DNA from: Yponomeuta sedellus
Lineage: Eukaryota > Arthropoda > Insecta > Lepidoptera > Yponomeutidae
Reading direction: 5' to 3'
NCBI GenBank assembly: GCA_934045075.1
Contig: OW203743.1
Coordinates: forward strand, 16,425,152-16,489,151
DNA: 64,000 nucleotides
Positions 29,471 to 40,779 of the stretch are shown here, piece after piece. Within the stretch, counting starts at the first letter, position 1. The number at the start of each line of letters is the position of its first letter. Made by a program: the position numbers and the translations under genes. Under the pieces are notes generated by a model, which worked only from the letters and a program-made list of their open reading frames with translations, made no database searches and was not told the DNA's origin.

Positions 29471-29720
29471 CCAAAATTTCAATATTGCTGATGTATATGA
29501 ACGCTTCAGACAGGCAGGTTTTCTCCCGATGAACATCTCACGACTGTTAAACAATATATTTTATAATAAAGAAGAAGAAAAAAACATTTATTATAGCCAC
29601 AGTAAACACGCCACAATAACGAAGCAAACTTAAAACACGTTACTAAATAACATTAAAAAAAAGAAAAAAAGAAAAGAACACTAAAGGTTGCCGCTATAAA
29701 CGGCAACTGACTCAGCGTAT

Positions 29721-30087
29721 TCGTTATCAACCCTTGTATGTCCCCACTGTTGGGGCACGGGTCTCTTCCTGTATCGCAGGAAGGTTAGGCCATACTCCAC
29801 CACGGGGGCCAAGTCCGGGTTGGTGGAGGATTGTAAGACAGTGGCGGGCCTTACTGTCAGAAGTTATCAAGCCGCCCATAAGGCCTCTGACATGGCTTAA
29901 CGACTGCCATTACATGACAGCCGGCACCAACGGCTTAACGTGCCTTGCGAAGCACGGAAGCGCTCGGAAAAATGCCACTAGCGGTAGTCACGGGACGATC
30001 ACCCGTCCCGTACCTGACCGCGCCTGTTGTTGCTTAACCAAGTGATTGATTCCAATCACTCGGTTCGCCTAGGCCACGAGCGCTTCT
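29721..30087 (-). mobile_element. 5S-SINE, full length, 10-bp target duplication
   Basis: CTCAGCGTAT flanks it (29711-29720 and 30088-30097). Intact tail, body and 5S-like head in minus orientation, with only few differences from the copy at 30813. Confidence 0.9.
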
Positions 30088-30097
30088 CTCAGCGTAT

Positions 30098-30798
30098 GCT
30101 GATGGGCAAGCCTTCAGCGCTGATTTTCAGCCAGTGCCAGGTGCTCCGCGAGCGTTACAGACTGCGGTGTGGTGCAAGCATGTTAAATACCATACTGAAT
30201 AGAATACTTATATGTAATATAGAGTAATTGTTATATAGAATAGAATACGTTATATGCATACAGAATGAAACAGGTACTTAAATATTTTCAGTAACTGACA
30301 AAATAAACTACGGTATACACAAACAAAAATCTTACAAAAATTAATATAGGTATACGACCAGCTCAAAATTGTACTCGAATAAATTTAGGAATGTTTTTGA
30401 TACAGCTTTTGGGCAGAATATTGAAATATTTTTGTAATTCTTCGATAAGACTAGTATCGACAAACTTGGAAATGTCAATACGATATAAAACAATTTTCTT
30501 CGAGTTGTCCCATCCCTTATTCCTTCAAATGTAAAAATCCGACGAAGACGCCGCGATTTGGCTAAAGAAAATCTCCGAGAGAAATATTTCACGGATCCCG
30601 ATGAAACGGAAGCGAGTCAGACTGCTACTTCCGGCGGAAATAAGCGACCGGAAATGGTAAGCGGCGTGTTGATCTTGCTCACTTTGCTGTGATCACCTGC
30701 TATCTATATGGACTTATGGCAGTTTCCTTCATTCAATCCGTCGATATTAGGGAGGTCACGGGATTGTCTTTATTTCCTAGGTTTCGTACATTTGCAAT
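30098..30798. other. Unassigned spacer
   Basis: A minus-strand frame (30341-30592, 83 codons) has no recognised motif. Nothing else seen. Confidence 0.3.
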
Positions 30799-30812
30799 GA
30801 ATCAATAATTAG

Positions 30813-31184
30813 AAGCGCCCGTAGCCTAGCGGAACCGAGTGATTGGAGTCAATCTCTTAGGTTAAGCAACAACAGGCGCGGTCAGGTGCAGGATGGGTGA
30901 CCATCTCGTGACTACCGCTAGTGGCATTTTTTCCGAGCGCTTCCGTGCTTCGCAAGGCACGCTAAGCCGTTGGTGCCGGCTGTCATGTAATGTCAGTCGT
31001 TAAGCCATGTCCGAGGCCTTATGGGCAGCTTGATAACTTCAGACAGTAAGGCCCGCCACTGTCTTACAATCCTCCACCGACCCGGACTTGGTCCCCGTGG
31101 TGGAGTATGGCCTAACCTTCTTGCGATACAGGATGAGACCCGTGCCCCAACAGTGGCGACATATAAAGGGTTGATATCGATATC
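30813..31184 (+). mobile_element. 5S-SINE, full length, 14-bp target duplication
   Basis: GAATCAATAATTAG lies at 30799-30812 and 31185-31198. Head: GGTTAAGCAACAACAGGCGC, GGTCAGGTGCAGGATGGGTG; body GGCACGCTAAGCCGTTGG; tail GGGTTGATATCGATATC. The GATATC repetition suggests a short tandem-type 3' tail instead of poly(A). Confidence 0.9.
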
Positions 31185-31204
31185 GAATCAATAATTAGGA
31201 AGGA

Positions 31205-31374
31205 CCGGACGACGCAGCGTGTAGCGGCATTCCACCAGATGATCTGACGACCTGGTTACGGTGGCGAGAAGTCGCTGGATGCGGGTGGCACAAGACCGTG
31301 AAGCTTGGCAAACAATGAGGGAGGCCTATGTCTTGCAGTGGGCGTCAAAAGGCTTGTTCGTCGTCGTCGTCAGG
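31205..31374 (+). pseudogene. RTE-like LINE C-terminal remnant
   Basis: Open frame DDLVTVARSRWMRVAQDR, EAWQTMREAYVLQWASKG from about 31246. Sequence leading in (GGCATTCCACCAGATGATC) has lost the PPTRW reading frame. The coding end runs straight into the GTC repeat of the following E element, so the native stop is absent. Confidence 0.7.
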
Positions 31375-31613
31375 CTATACTAGGCCACTGCTGAACATAG
31401 CCCTCCCCTATAGAGCGCCACCTTATGCTATTTTAGGGGGTAATGCCCATAATCCCCACGCTGGGCATGCGGGTTGGGGATCGCAGTTATGTGGAGTTGT
31501 ACTGCAGGGGGCGCTGCTGCCCACCCCCCGGGTTGCGTCCCCTAGTCGCCTTTTACGACACCCGCGGGAAGAATTGGGTTGGTGCTATTCTCTAGGCCGA
31601 CACCACACAGCAA
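31361..31613 (-). mobile_element. Family E retroposon, complete
   Basis: Tail (plus strand CGTCGTCGTC) at left, then AGGCTATACTAGGCCACTGC, CGCCTTTTACGACACCCGC and GACACCACACAGCA at right. Faces the preceding RTE relic tail to tail. Confidence 0.7.
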
Positions 31614-31929
31614 TCGATGATCATCGTCAGCTAAACAAAAATCAATCACGAGACTTGTGAGTTAAAGCAATGCAGCCGCTCTCAAGTGATGTCATTGAGA
31701 ACAACTGGATCGATTGGGCTGATTGCCTTCAGTTATGTTTAGTTGACAAAAGGGACAGCTTGTACGATTTCTTTTTATTAACAACTTCCCTGTCCAAGAT
31801 ATAATTCAATTCCAATTCCCCACGCTAGGCAGTTGTACAGTTGTATGTTCGAAGATGTAATGAAAATGGTTCTAATACACTCCTTTGAGTCGTATACAAC
31901 TCTTGGACAGAGAAGTTGTTAAATCTGTT
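31614..31929. other. Unassigned spacer
   Basis: GACAGCTTGTACGATTTC/AACAACTTCCCTGTCCAAG and AACTCTTGGACAGAGAAGTTG (31780-31920) are a partial inverted repeat, possibly a decayed MITE. Confidence 0.35.
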
Positions 31930-32030
31930 TGTTTCTTAAAAAATACATCGTAAGGAAACCTAAGTGGCTCATAATCTCTCTCTCTCTCTCTCTCTCTAGG
32001 AGAAGGCCTGTGCCTTGCAGTGGGATTAAA
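31930..32030 (+). mobile_element. SINE2 core and tail fragment
   Basis: AATACATCGTAAGGAAACC, a CT run (31976-31997), GGAGAAGGCCTGTGCCTTGC and AGTGGGATTAAAATAGG. Confidence 0.6.
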
Positions 32031-32088
32031 ATAGGAAACATAAAAAAACTATTATCTGCCTAGGTATCAACCTACATACACTAAAGTA

Positions 32089-32646
32089 TAGTCTGTTAGC
32101 TTTTAGAATATACCTTGAGCTCTAGAGTAGGTTTTTGCCGAAAGTACACGAGTGTAATACTACTTCCTTCTCTGTAAAAATTATTTTATGCCACACCTGG
32201 CAATAAAGTGGCTTTTTCCGCACGCTGCGCGTACGGAAAAAGCCGCTTTTGGCCAAGTGTAGACATAAAAAGATGTACACAACACGGGAGGTAATAAAGA
32301 AAGCTCTCGATCGCATATTTACGTCCCTTGCTTGCAGCTCGGGCCGCAAACTTCTGCGATCTCGGCCTTTCTTTGTATTACCACCCTAGTTGTGTAATGT
32401 ACTATAGTAAATTTGTATGATTAGTTGTATATTACTCCCGTTATTTCTAATTACACGAATATATCCGATTCTACCCGATACTAGTCGAGGTATGTTCTTA
32501 TGTAATGTAGTGTAATTTATCATGTTGTATGCACATGTGTTGGTGTTATGGATTGAATGAGTGTTTTTGTCGTTTCATATTTGTAATTTATGTCCGTAAT
32601 ACTGTTTTGTGTATCTAATAAATAAATAAAAAAAACTAACAGACTA
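32089..32646. mobile_element. TA-flanked MITE-like element
   Basis: Starts TAGTCTGTTAGCTTTTAG and ends CTAACAGACTA, each next to a TA dinucleotide, as expected of Tc1/mariner-type insertion. The interior shares CTCGATCGCATATTTACG, GCAGCTCGGGCCGCAAAC with 40780-41190, and has a GGCTTTTTCCG/CGGAAAAAGCC hairpin (32210-32250). No transposase ORF. Confidence 0.55.
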
Positions 32647-33737
32647 TATCCAATTTTACTGTTGCGTTTTGTTGCACTTTCCGCTTCGTTTCCAATTAAA
32701 ACAAAGCGCAGAACGCGTTCCCAAATGAAACCAAAATCGTATCACTAAACGGCATTAACTATTTTCACGCACAAAGTGCTCCCGGTAAAAGCTCAAAAAA
32801 GAATTTGTTTTCGACGCTGTGTTTTTTAAATTGCATCGGGCCAGCCAAATCGGTTTTTGCCGGATCGATAAAAATTAATTAATTAATTAATTAATTAATT
32901 AATTTAAAACGATAAAAAGCGTTTTGTTCAAATATTTCGCCTCTACTCGAGTTCCTGTGTGTGACAAAGACAACGTAGACGTCTACAGTAATCCCAAAAA
33001 AGATTATCTAATCCGATTTTTTCTCGAGGTCTTGCGATTTCATGGGAGCCTAATATTTTCTTCTAAAAACAGTCACAACTTACAAAAAAATACGACAAAA
33101 TTCTGTCATTAATATGGTAGATAGCGACTACCACTAAAAGAGACAAATTGCTATATCTGTTTCTCCATTATACAGAGGGGGTCATTCTTCTTCGTTCTTT
33201 AATGGGACTGCGAGAAATAGTTTATCCATCGTGGTCCCGTTGATGACGATAACGGGATTAGGTATAGTTACCCCTGGGACCACGAGAAAACTCCGCTAAA
33301 AATGTGATAGAGTGAATAGGTAATTTTATATTTTTTTCTTCGTTAGTTTTATAGGCTATCTTACGGTCTCTATGTTATTTCCTTATGCTAACTGGAAGAA
33401 ATTTATTAATTTAAAATATAATTCCACCGTCGTACATATTAACTTACATGTTATTTAAGTTTTTACCTTGTGCTTTATTGCAGAATATAAAATAAATAAA
33501 AACAAAATCACTGTGAAAAAAATCGTTAAAATACATTATTAACATTTTTATTATTAAGAAGCGGAACTGGTTCAGACGTGTCGGATTCAGAGTAGACTCC
33601 TGGAATTGTAAAAAAACAATCACCGGAAACACTGAAAGGGTTTGTACGGACTGGTTTACACTGAACGATAACCGTGACGACACGACATCCTCGGACTGGT
33701 AGTTTCATACATTCACTGAGACCGTTGTAAGAAAGCT
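32647..33737. other. Unassigned spacer with a TTAA microsatellite
   Basis: 32872-32904 is an AATT/TTAA run. A CGTGGTCCC...GGGACCACG inverted repeat lies at 33229-33284. Several short frames are without motifs. Confidence 0.35.
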
Positions 33738-34455
33738 GAAAGGCGAGAACATGTCAACTCTGCGCTCGCACTGCATATTCCGTCATTCCTGCATCGCGCA
33801 AGCAAAGTGTCTTACATGACATACATAAATAAAACGTTCGAACGTTCTTCAGCGCTGACGAACGTTCGAAAGTTCAGCACAGAGAGCGGGGAGACAGCGG
33901 ATTACTCTTCGCCCACGACGAACCCACGTCACCTGGTGCGCAGGAACGTACTCGTCGACCCGCCAGATTAATTATCGTGTGATCTGGACCACCTACTAGA
34001 GGCTCGGTCCCAGTCAGACGCAGCCCCCGCCCTCGCCAGTATCCCCGCTAGTGGGGACACTACTCTCTCCTAACAGCTTGTTAGGAACTGTTCTAAGCGG
34101 ACGCCCCTCTAGGGAGCTCCGCTGTGCGCCCTCTTCGGCCTCGAGGGCGGTCGCTCCCGATGTGGGCTTAGGGTTCCTTAGGACAAAAACCAGCTCCAAG
34201 GTGGTGGTGTGTAGGCGCACTTCTTGTGAGTCCCACATTGGCAGCAAGGCCGGGTCCGTGCTGTTACGCATGAGCATTCATCACCTCCCTCCCCCCCTCC
34301 CCCGTGTCCTCAGGAGGGTACCCTTTGTAGGGAAAAAAAACCGAACGTTGGACCAGTCGGACCGGCCGTCCCCAAGCTTCAGATCGGGTCTGCCTGGCGG
34401 GAAACCGTTTATATGGGAAGAGCACGAGTACCCGCTCTTCCCTATAGCTGTCTAA
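33738..34455 (+). repeat. Repeat N carrying a long K insertion
   Basis: Left N part 33738-33846 (GAACATGTCAACTCTGCG, TTCCTGCATCGCGCAAGC); right part from 34341 (GTTGGACCAGTCGGACCGG, CGTCCCCAAGC, GGTCTGCCTGGCGGG). Again ends in a GGAAGAGC...GCTCTTCC stem. Confidence 0.7.
33847..34340 (+). mobile_element. Family K, long form, 8-bp target duplication
   Basis: CGAACGTT at 33839-33846 and 34342-34349. Starts CTTCAGCGCTGACG, contains GGTGCGCAGGAACGTACTCG, and ends GAGGGTACCCTTTGTAGGG plus about 8 A. Same overall structure as 18783-19262, with a palindromic CGAACGTTC start variant. Confidence 0.75.
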
Positions 34456-34515
34456 ACGACTCATGACGACTAGTCCAACGATGTCACTGGTTACAGTCGT
34501 CTAATGTGTGGGTTA

Positions 34516-34892
34516 GATAGAAGCGCTCGTGGCCGAGGCGAACCGAGTGATTGGAATCAATCATTTGGTTAAGTAACAACAGGCGCGATCAGGTACAGGA
34601 TGGATGAGTGTCTCGTGACTACCGCTAGTGGCATTTTTCCAAGCGCTTCCGTGCTTCGCAAGGCACGGTAAGCCGTTGGTGCTGGCTGTCATATAATGGC
34701 AGTCGTTAAGCCATGTCAGAGGCCTTATGGGCGACTTGATAACTTCTGACAGTAGGTAAGGCCCGCCACTGTTTTACAATCCTCCACCTACCCGGACTTC
34801 GCCCCCGTGGTGGAGTATGGCCTTCTTAACCTTCCCGCGAGGCAAGAAGAGACCCGTGCCCCAGCAGTGGGGACATCCAAGGGTTGATAACG
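34516..34892 (+). mobile_element. 5S-SINE, full length, 13-bp target duplication
   Basis: AATGTGTGGGTTA at 34503-34515 and 34893-34905, with a few bases before the head. Two small insertions (AGGT at 34756, TTCT near 34822) distinguish this copy. Confidence 0.9.
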
Positions 34893-34905
34893 AATGTGTG
34901 GGTTA

Positions 34906-35467
34906 CGGTTGTCTAATGTGAAACCGTCCAATATGGGCATTTGTTTTTCGTCCAATTCGCGGAACTGACTGAATGGTTTTCGTAGAAATAGGTATTATCA
35001 GCCGATGCATAAAATGTTCGTTACCAAACCATGTTTTAGGAGAGGTAGCATGACTAGTTCAGTTGCACGTTTTCACATTACATTGCATAAACTTACGCCT
35101 GTATCTCGGAGGGGTAAGCAGAGGCGGGAATTTGCTACTTGCAACGGTCCTGACAACCTGTTATGCTTTGTAAACCTTCATTAGCAGTGACTTGCTTGCT
35201 TGCATTGTCGCTTTTTTTTAGTAAATTGTTAAATCGCTCAAGTGTCAAAAGTCTTAGCCCTGGCGTCCTAAAAATACCTAGGACATCACGAATAACTTTC
35301 TTAATTCACACCCAATCAATTAGTGGGAAGTCCGGAAAACTTACTGTTCCAGGTCCAATATTGTCCTCATCATTTTTTTTGGACACCAAGAAGAAAAAAA
35401 TGTTCAAAATCTACGTAGTTTTAGAAGACTTGAAGTAACTGTTACCTCCAGGGCTTAGGAGGTCAAA
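34906..35467. other. Spacer with a family F scrap
   Basis: 35080-35165 (GCCTGTATCTCGGAGGGGTA, AACGGTCCTGACAACC) is a diverged F element. A 91-codon frame from 35163 shows no motif. Confidence 0.4.
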
Positions 35468-35935
35468 TTATTTTTAATGCACTAACCCGTACTAAGGACA
35501 GTTTTAAAAACCTATTTAAAGGCTAATAATTCCACCCATGCCAAAAAGGTTTTATTTAAAAAACCTATTTGGAGGCTAAAATATTTCACCCATGCCGAGA
35601 TTCGAACCCGCAACCTCTGGCTATCCGTGCCAGCGCTCTACCAATTGAGCCAATGGGCGGCTCACCGGCATCAGTGAAATTTCGAACCTCTTTACACTAT
35701 TCTCTGTATTACGTACAGGCAGCGACATCTGGCTTAAGCAAATTGCATCACTTACAGCCCCGACTACCTACTTTGCAGTTAGGTTTTACATCGGAACGAT
35801 ATCACTGTACCCACATGATTATACTATTTTTATTTTTAATGCACTAACCCGTGCTAAGAACAAATTTAAAAACCTATTTAGAGGCTAATTTGTCCTTAGC
35901 ACGGGTTAGTGCATTAAAAATAAAAATAGTTTAAG
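35468..35935 (-). mobile_element. Family B insertion, minus unit with repeated ends
   Basis: Left: start signature, end signature and a repeated AAAACCTATTTGGAGGCT; then a minus-strand unit with tRNA-like segment 35587-35658; right: start signature followed by its inverse (a fold at about 35889). Orientation flips at both ends. Confidence 0.75.
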
Positions 35936-36191
35936 GTTTTATTTCTTTATTTTTTATTAGGTTTATCAACAGTGTATAAATCTTTACGTGCTAACAATTT
36001 TTATGAAGCTTTGATGAACTAGATGTATAACTAATTATAGATAAACACAGCATGCTACCTACAGCTAGATCTTATAAGTTACTACAGTCTAATGACAATA
36101 ATGTTGCTTATGTGCTTGACAGAAAATTATTAAATATATTTTTTCGATACTGATGTGCAACATCAAAGTGCACATCCAGGATGGTACTAAA
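35936..36191. other. Unassigned spacer
   Basis: AT-rich, no recognised element. Confidence 0.3.
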
Positions 36192-36393
36192 GTGTCAGTG
36201 TAGTGTGTCGCAACCCTAATAGTGGTTTGTGATGGCTGATTGAGGGCAGTCTGAAACCTCATCAGCCGAAGATGCGAACGGGTGCCAGCCATCAGCCTTC
36301 TCGTGACCACGGTGACTGTAACTTCGTCGAAATGTCGAGGTAAAATAGCAATAAATTACTACGCGATTAAGCCCCGAAAATATTCTAACTATT
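36192..36393 (+). mobile_element. PLE 3' end, 8-bp target duplication
   Basis: GTACTAAA at 36184-36191 and 36394-36401. Shares its whole length with the 3' part of the PLE at 45401 (GTCGCAACCCTAATAGTG, CTCATCAGCCGAAGATGC, ATTACTACGCGATTAAGCC). Non-coding; severely 5'-truncated. Confidence 0.75.
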
Positions 36394-36401
36394 GTACTAA
36401 A

Positions 36402-37400
36402 TTTTTTTGGAAAAGAGATACACGTGGAATTGGTGAGTTCTGGCCTAACACTATTTTTCTGTAAGGGACTGAAAGAGGATTTCGGATGATTTTACGGGGA
36501 TATGAACAGGGGACCCAGGTTTGTTAGGTTTTTAAGCACATGACTCGCGTCAGTTGTGCCCTATCGATATCAAATACCGACGCGCACACCGTGTATTCAA
36601 TCAATGAATTAATTAAAAAAAAAAAAACAAAATAGATCATTTGTCTCAAAAAAATCTAAGCCAAGTAACTGGCTTCTTTAGTAAATAGATAAATGAGTTG
36701 ATATTTTTGGACTTATTCACCGGAAAAAACTTAATTTGAAGCTCATCGGCAAATTGAGCTTCCTGATTCGATCAATGAGGTTAAAAACTAAAAGCTTATT
36801 GTAGTTGGCAGCACTGTTAAGTGTTCCTAAGAACCACCACATTGTATTGTTGTTTGGTCTAGAGTGTACTGCTTTGTGTAGAAATTCATCACCTGTATAT
36901 AAATTGCATCCATAGTAATCGAAAATGGGCATCACAAGTCTTGACGAAGTACTAGCCTTCCATTTTTTTTCCACGAAGAGTTTTCTCCAACAGTTTTTTT
37001 CTCTTAGGTTCCTTGGAAAATAAATTAATTACCGCATTTTCGCAATCAACGGATGCACAAAGATAAAATGATATTATTCACAAAACAATTAATTTGTTTT
37101 CGAAAATACTATGGAGAACTATCAAATTAATGGTACACACAACAGTGGTGACATCTGTAGTAAGCATTAGGCAGTTTTTAAGCCCATCCGTACGCCACCG
37201 CATGTGTACCACTTTGTATCATAGTGACCTCTAATTAATAAGGAACACTATTCCCTAAGATGCAGGTTTTGCCTAGTTTAGGGGATAGCAGAAGTCTGAC
37301 ACTGTTTTTGAACTTATGTTGAACAGCCTCTGCCTATTTTAAGTGTGTGCGTACCTATACTGCAGTCACTGTCTCATTTGAATGTATTTGTGTTTTTGCT
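36402..37400. other. Unassigned AT-rich spacer
   Basis: About 1 kb. A minus-strand frame (36717-36974, 85 codons) has no recognised motif. No repeat family seen. Confidence 0.3.
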
Positions 37401-37553
37401 TTCCGCGACTCGGCAAACGTAGTGTAGGACGCCCTCCGACTAGGTAAGATGACGATCTGTGAAAAACTGCAGGCAGATGCTGGATGCGGCAAGCTGAAGA
37501 CAGGGCGCTATGGCGCTCATTAGGGGAGGGCTAATGTCCAGCAGTGACGACGA
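37401..37553 (+). pseudogene. RTE-like LINE C-terminal remnant
   Basis: RLGKRSVGRPP, then RCWMRQAEDRALWRSLG and a frameshift (GGGCTAATGTCC) before the expected end; tail GACGACGAC. A stop (TGA) lies in the DDL region. Confidence 0.7.
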
Positions 37554-37569
37554 CGTGTTTTTGCTATTT

Positions 37570-37870
37570 TTGAGAGAAGAGCGAATTTGCAAGTCGCAAT
37601 ACCACACTCTAACGGTCAAGGAAAACAACGTGAGGAAACCCACGGCTTGGTTGGCTCCGCACGTATTGACTAGTCTTTCCTGTGGGCTAGGCCGACTAAG
37701 CTGTCATGATGGTATAGGAGCTGGGCAAGCCTAAGCCATCTATAAAACCATGTCCCAGGCACTACAGCGTCGGAGTGGTCCCTTCACCCATCTAGTGTGA
37801 GTGAGGATACCACTGGACGCTGTATAAATCATCTCATTACGTAGATGCAAAAAGGCCAATCATTATCATC
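37570..37870 (+). mobile_element. Long-type SINE2, head missing
   Basis: Core GGTCAAGGAAAACAACGTG, then the alternative body TTGGTTGGCTCCGCACGTAT, GGGCTAGGCCGACTAAGC, CTACAGCGTCGGAGTGGTCC and end AGATGCAAAAAGGCCAATC. Same 3' body as at 46536 and 49384. Confidence 0.7.
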
Positions 37871-38895
37871 ACAGTAAAAAAAATATTATTATAATGAGCC
37901 GTTTTCTGTACCAATTTCAAAAGCACTTTAGTCCTGTACATACAAAAACAGGAACGCGTCTGTCAAATTTTGTTTAGCACCGATTAATTTCGAAAGCCGT
38001 CGTTCTATGGCCACGCATGTCATCGTTGTCTATGTATAGCTTTGTGATTATGCTAAAAACGCTGTACTTGCATGTTCGTATTGAGGTAGAACCTTTACAG
38101 AAAAGGTTGGTTGGTTGGATGCAAATGCGAGCTGTTATGTCCGGTTCCCCGCCTCACCTATATTTTGTCATAGTCAGCACTAAAGAGCAAATAAAAGTAT
38201 TTTTCCGCGCACACCGCGCAACAGTCACAGCAGTCACAGCAGTCAAGAGCAGTCATGCATAGTCTTTACCAGTAATAAGAATTCATATCAAGATGTAGTC
38301 TATTTTAGTAACTCTGCTGTCAAATTATTATTAACGTGTTTCGGTGCCATAAATAAACTGCAACAGTGTACTTGGTGATTTGATTTTGAACCCCCGGAGG
38401 CCTGCGCTGCCTAACAGAGCGCAATAACGTCACCAAAATGAGTGTTGCAGTAGTCGCCGATACTGAAATCGATCGGTACTGTCATTAACATCAAAATTAA
38501 CATAAATAAAGAAATAGACAGATGGTGCTAGTGAACAATATTGGTTTAAACCATCCTCAGTCGTAATAAGTTAGTCTGAGTTTGTCAAACATCTTTGTTC
38601 GTTAGCGAACTATTAATTTCCTTATATGACCCCAACACCATCCTTTGGTCCCTTAAATATCCCTTTTAACATCCCAACTGTAAAACAACCGTTGCCACAG
38701 TACCACTAAGAAGCAGTCAAACTGAAGAACCTCAGTGATAAGTCACTTCTGTTAGTTAGCGGGTCACCATTGCTTGTAATATTTTAGCCAAAATCCTAAT
38801 GGACAGATTATGCAAATGCAGGGCCCAATTTTGAATTGAATTCATAGCATCACTGCAAAACAATTTGAACAGAAGTTTAGACAAGTCTGTTTTTA
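37871..38895. other. Unassigned spacer
   Basis: Contains a short CAGTCACAG repeat (38220-38255). Otherwise nothing recognised. Confidence 0.3.
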
Positions 38896-39395
38896 CCCAA
38901 CTCCAAAAGTTTTGGAGATCAGAACAGCTTTGCGTCGTACGAAGACACGAGTCATCAACTCCAATGTAAAATTGGTTCGTTTGTACGGCTGCGACCTGGT
39001 TTTTGCGTCTAGATCTCGCACAACGGCTCCAGGTATTTATCAACAAATGTCTCACACAGATACTGGGGTTTCTATTCTATTCTGGCCACGAACAGTTCGG
39101 ATCAGGAGCCCTGGAAGTGTTCCAATCACATAGCTATCCATCTAGAATGGATTTTGGATATTCAATGGATCCATGGAGGCGCTGGATAAGTAAAACACTA
39201 GGTACGCCTGGACAAGAGATACCTGACCAACGTTAACGTACACTGGGAAGCAGAAAGAGGGGCGGCCAAGGATCTATGGACCAAGAAGTCAAATCAATCG
39301 GCATAAGCTGACCTGAATTGGAAGCTACCGCGATCCACTGACAGAAGTAGAAATCTGTGGTTGAGGGCCTGAGCTCCCCTAGGAGTTAAAAGACC
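38896..39395 (+). pseudogene. LINE C-terminal remnant, strongly decayed
   Basis: Scattered blocks in changing frames: RLQVFINKCLTQILG, WRRWISKTLG, a GKQKEGRPR-like block near 39250 and LTWIGSYRDPLTEVE near 39310. The order matches the post-polymerase part of RTE-like LINE ORFs. At least three frameshifts. Confidence 0.5.
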
Positions 39396-40204
39396 GAAGA
39401 AGAAAAGATAAACTCTTCAAGTAACAAATATATACTAGCCCCACGAGCAGAAGAAGAGACCTTTGCCCATCGGAAGGTCACAAGTAACTAAATAAAAAAT
39501 TCAAGACTGTAATATTCTTGCCTTGCCTTGCACAGGGTATGCTAGTTCGGAACAAGGCATTGGTATTCGTGGAAATTTTATTAGTTACTTTTTTCTATTA
39601 ATATACTACGTATAGCAACAATAAATTTTACAGGTACTTACAATACCACTAATATCGGGTATTATATAAACAAAGGCACCAGGAACCCCGCCGCGGCGAG
39701 GCCGAACGCCGAGCTCCGTTCAGGCCGAGGCCGAAGACCGTAACAAAACATGCTTCCACGCAACAATTCCCAACAATAAGTGTCTTCTTTTATTGCAAAC
39801 TATTAATTAGTAAAATTAAAACTAAACATCACTTTTGTACGAATTTATCGTATATTTCCCCCTTCTGGGGTGAAAAAAAGGGTACAATTCTCCAATAGAC
39901 GTTCTGTTCCAGCATAGCGCTGCACGAGTAAAGAATAGAGGGGTGTTTTAACCAGAGCTTACCGCGCCACAGGCTTACAGTGCACAGGAGTGGAAAATTA
40001 CTAGATATTGCCCACTAGCACAAAGCGGCTTATGAATTAATGCTACGGCCCTGACAAACCTTTCTCTTTACTAACATTAAAACTATTTACTTTCGGATTT
40101 TAGTACCTACTACGTTCAGAAATAAAAGAAAAAAATTATGCACAATATATTTAAAAAAACTTTGTATTTATGTCTTTTTATCCTTAAATTTATTTTTGTG
40201 TGTG
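39396..40204. other. Unassigned spacer
   Basis: A short G+C-rich island at 39675-39750 (CCGCCGCGGCGAGGCCG) stands out; no gene can be assigned to it. Confidence 0.3.
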
Positions 40205-40380
40205 ACAAATAAATGTCGATAGATAGATAAAGAACACTTTATTGCACAACCAGAAAAAAGAATACAAACATGATTTCTTATATCTAAGTAATGTTCTACA
40301 ATAGGCGGTCTTATAACTAAGAGCTCTTCCAGACAACCTTTGGACGGAGTTGTTTGCATGAAGATCTTAAATTAAAACTT
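40205..40380 (-). mobile_element. Family J LINE 3' end
   Basis: GATAGATAGATAAAGAACAC, TTATTGCACAACCAG, TAGGCGGTCTTATAAC and CTCTTCCAGACAACC; the TATC-tailed subfamily. Confidence 0.6.
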
Positions 40381-40522
40381 CAACTTTGTTACCTTAAGGC
40401 GATTACTATGAATAACTAATAGATAAGAAAGATAATTAACCCCAATACTGAAAAAAAGCAAGCCAACGGGGTTTTGATATATCCCGTACAGAAATTGCAA
40501 CAATTGAAATAACTGAATTGTC

Positions 40523-40768
40523 GTCGTCAGGCTATACTAGTCCACTGCTGGACACAGCCCTCCCCTAAAGAGCGCCACGCTGTGCTATCATAGGGGGTAA
40601 TGCCCATAATCCCACGCTGGGCATTCGGGTTGGGGACCGCAGTTCGGTGGATTGTACTGCAGGGGGCGCTGCTGCCCACCCCCCGGTTTGTGTCCCTTAG
40701 TCGCCTTTTACGACACCCGCGGGAAGAATTGGGTTGGTGCTATTCTATAGGCCGACACCACACAGCAA
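40523..40768 (-). mobile_element. Family E retroposon, complete
   Basis: GTCGTCGTCAGGCTATACTA at the tail; GGGGGCGCTGCTGCCCACC body; GACACCACACAGCA head. One of the best-preserved copies. Confidence 0.7.
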
Positions 40769-40779
40769 CTGAACTGTAA

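Noticed and set aside
29734..30045. 103-codon frame, and similar frames at 63363-63791 and 50217-50615
   Set aside because: They are conceptual translations of the 5S-SINE; the same peptide recurs wherever the SINE is, on either strand.
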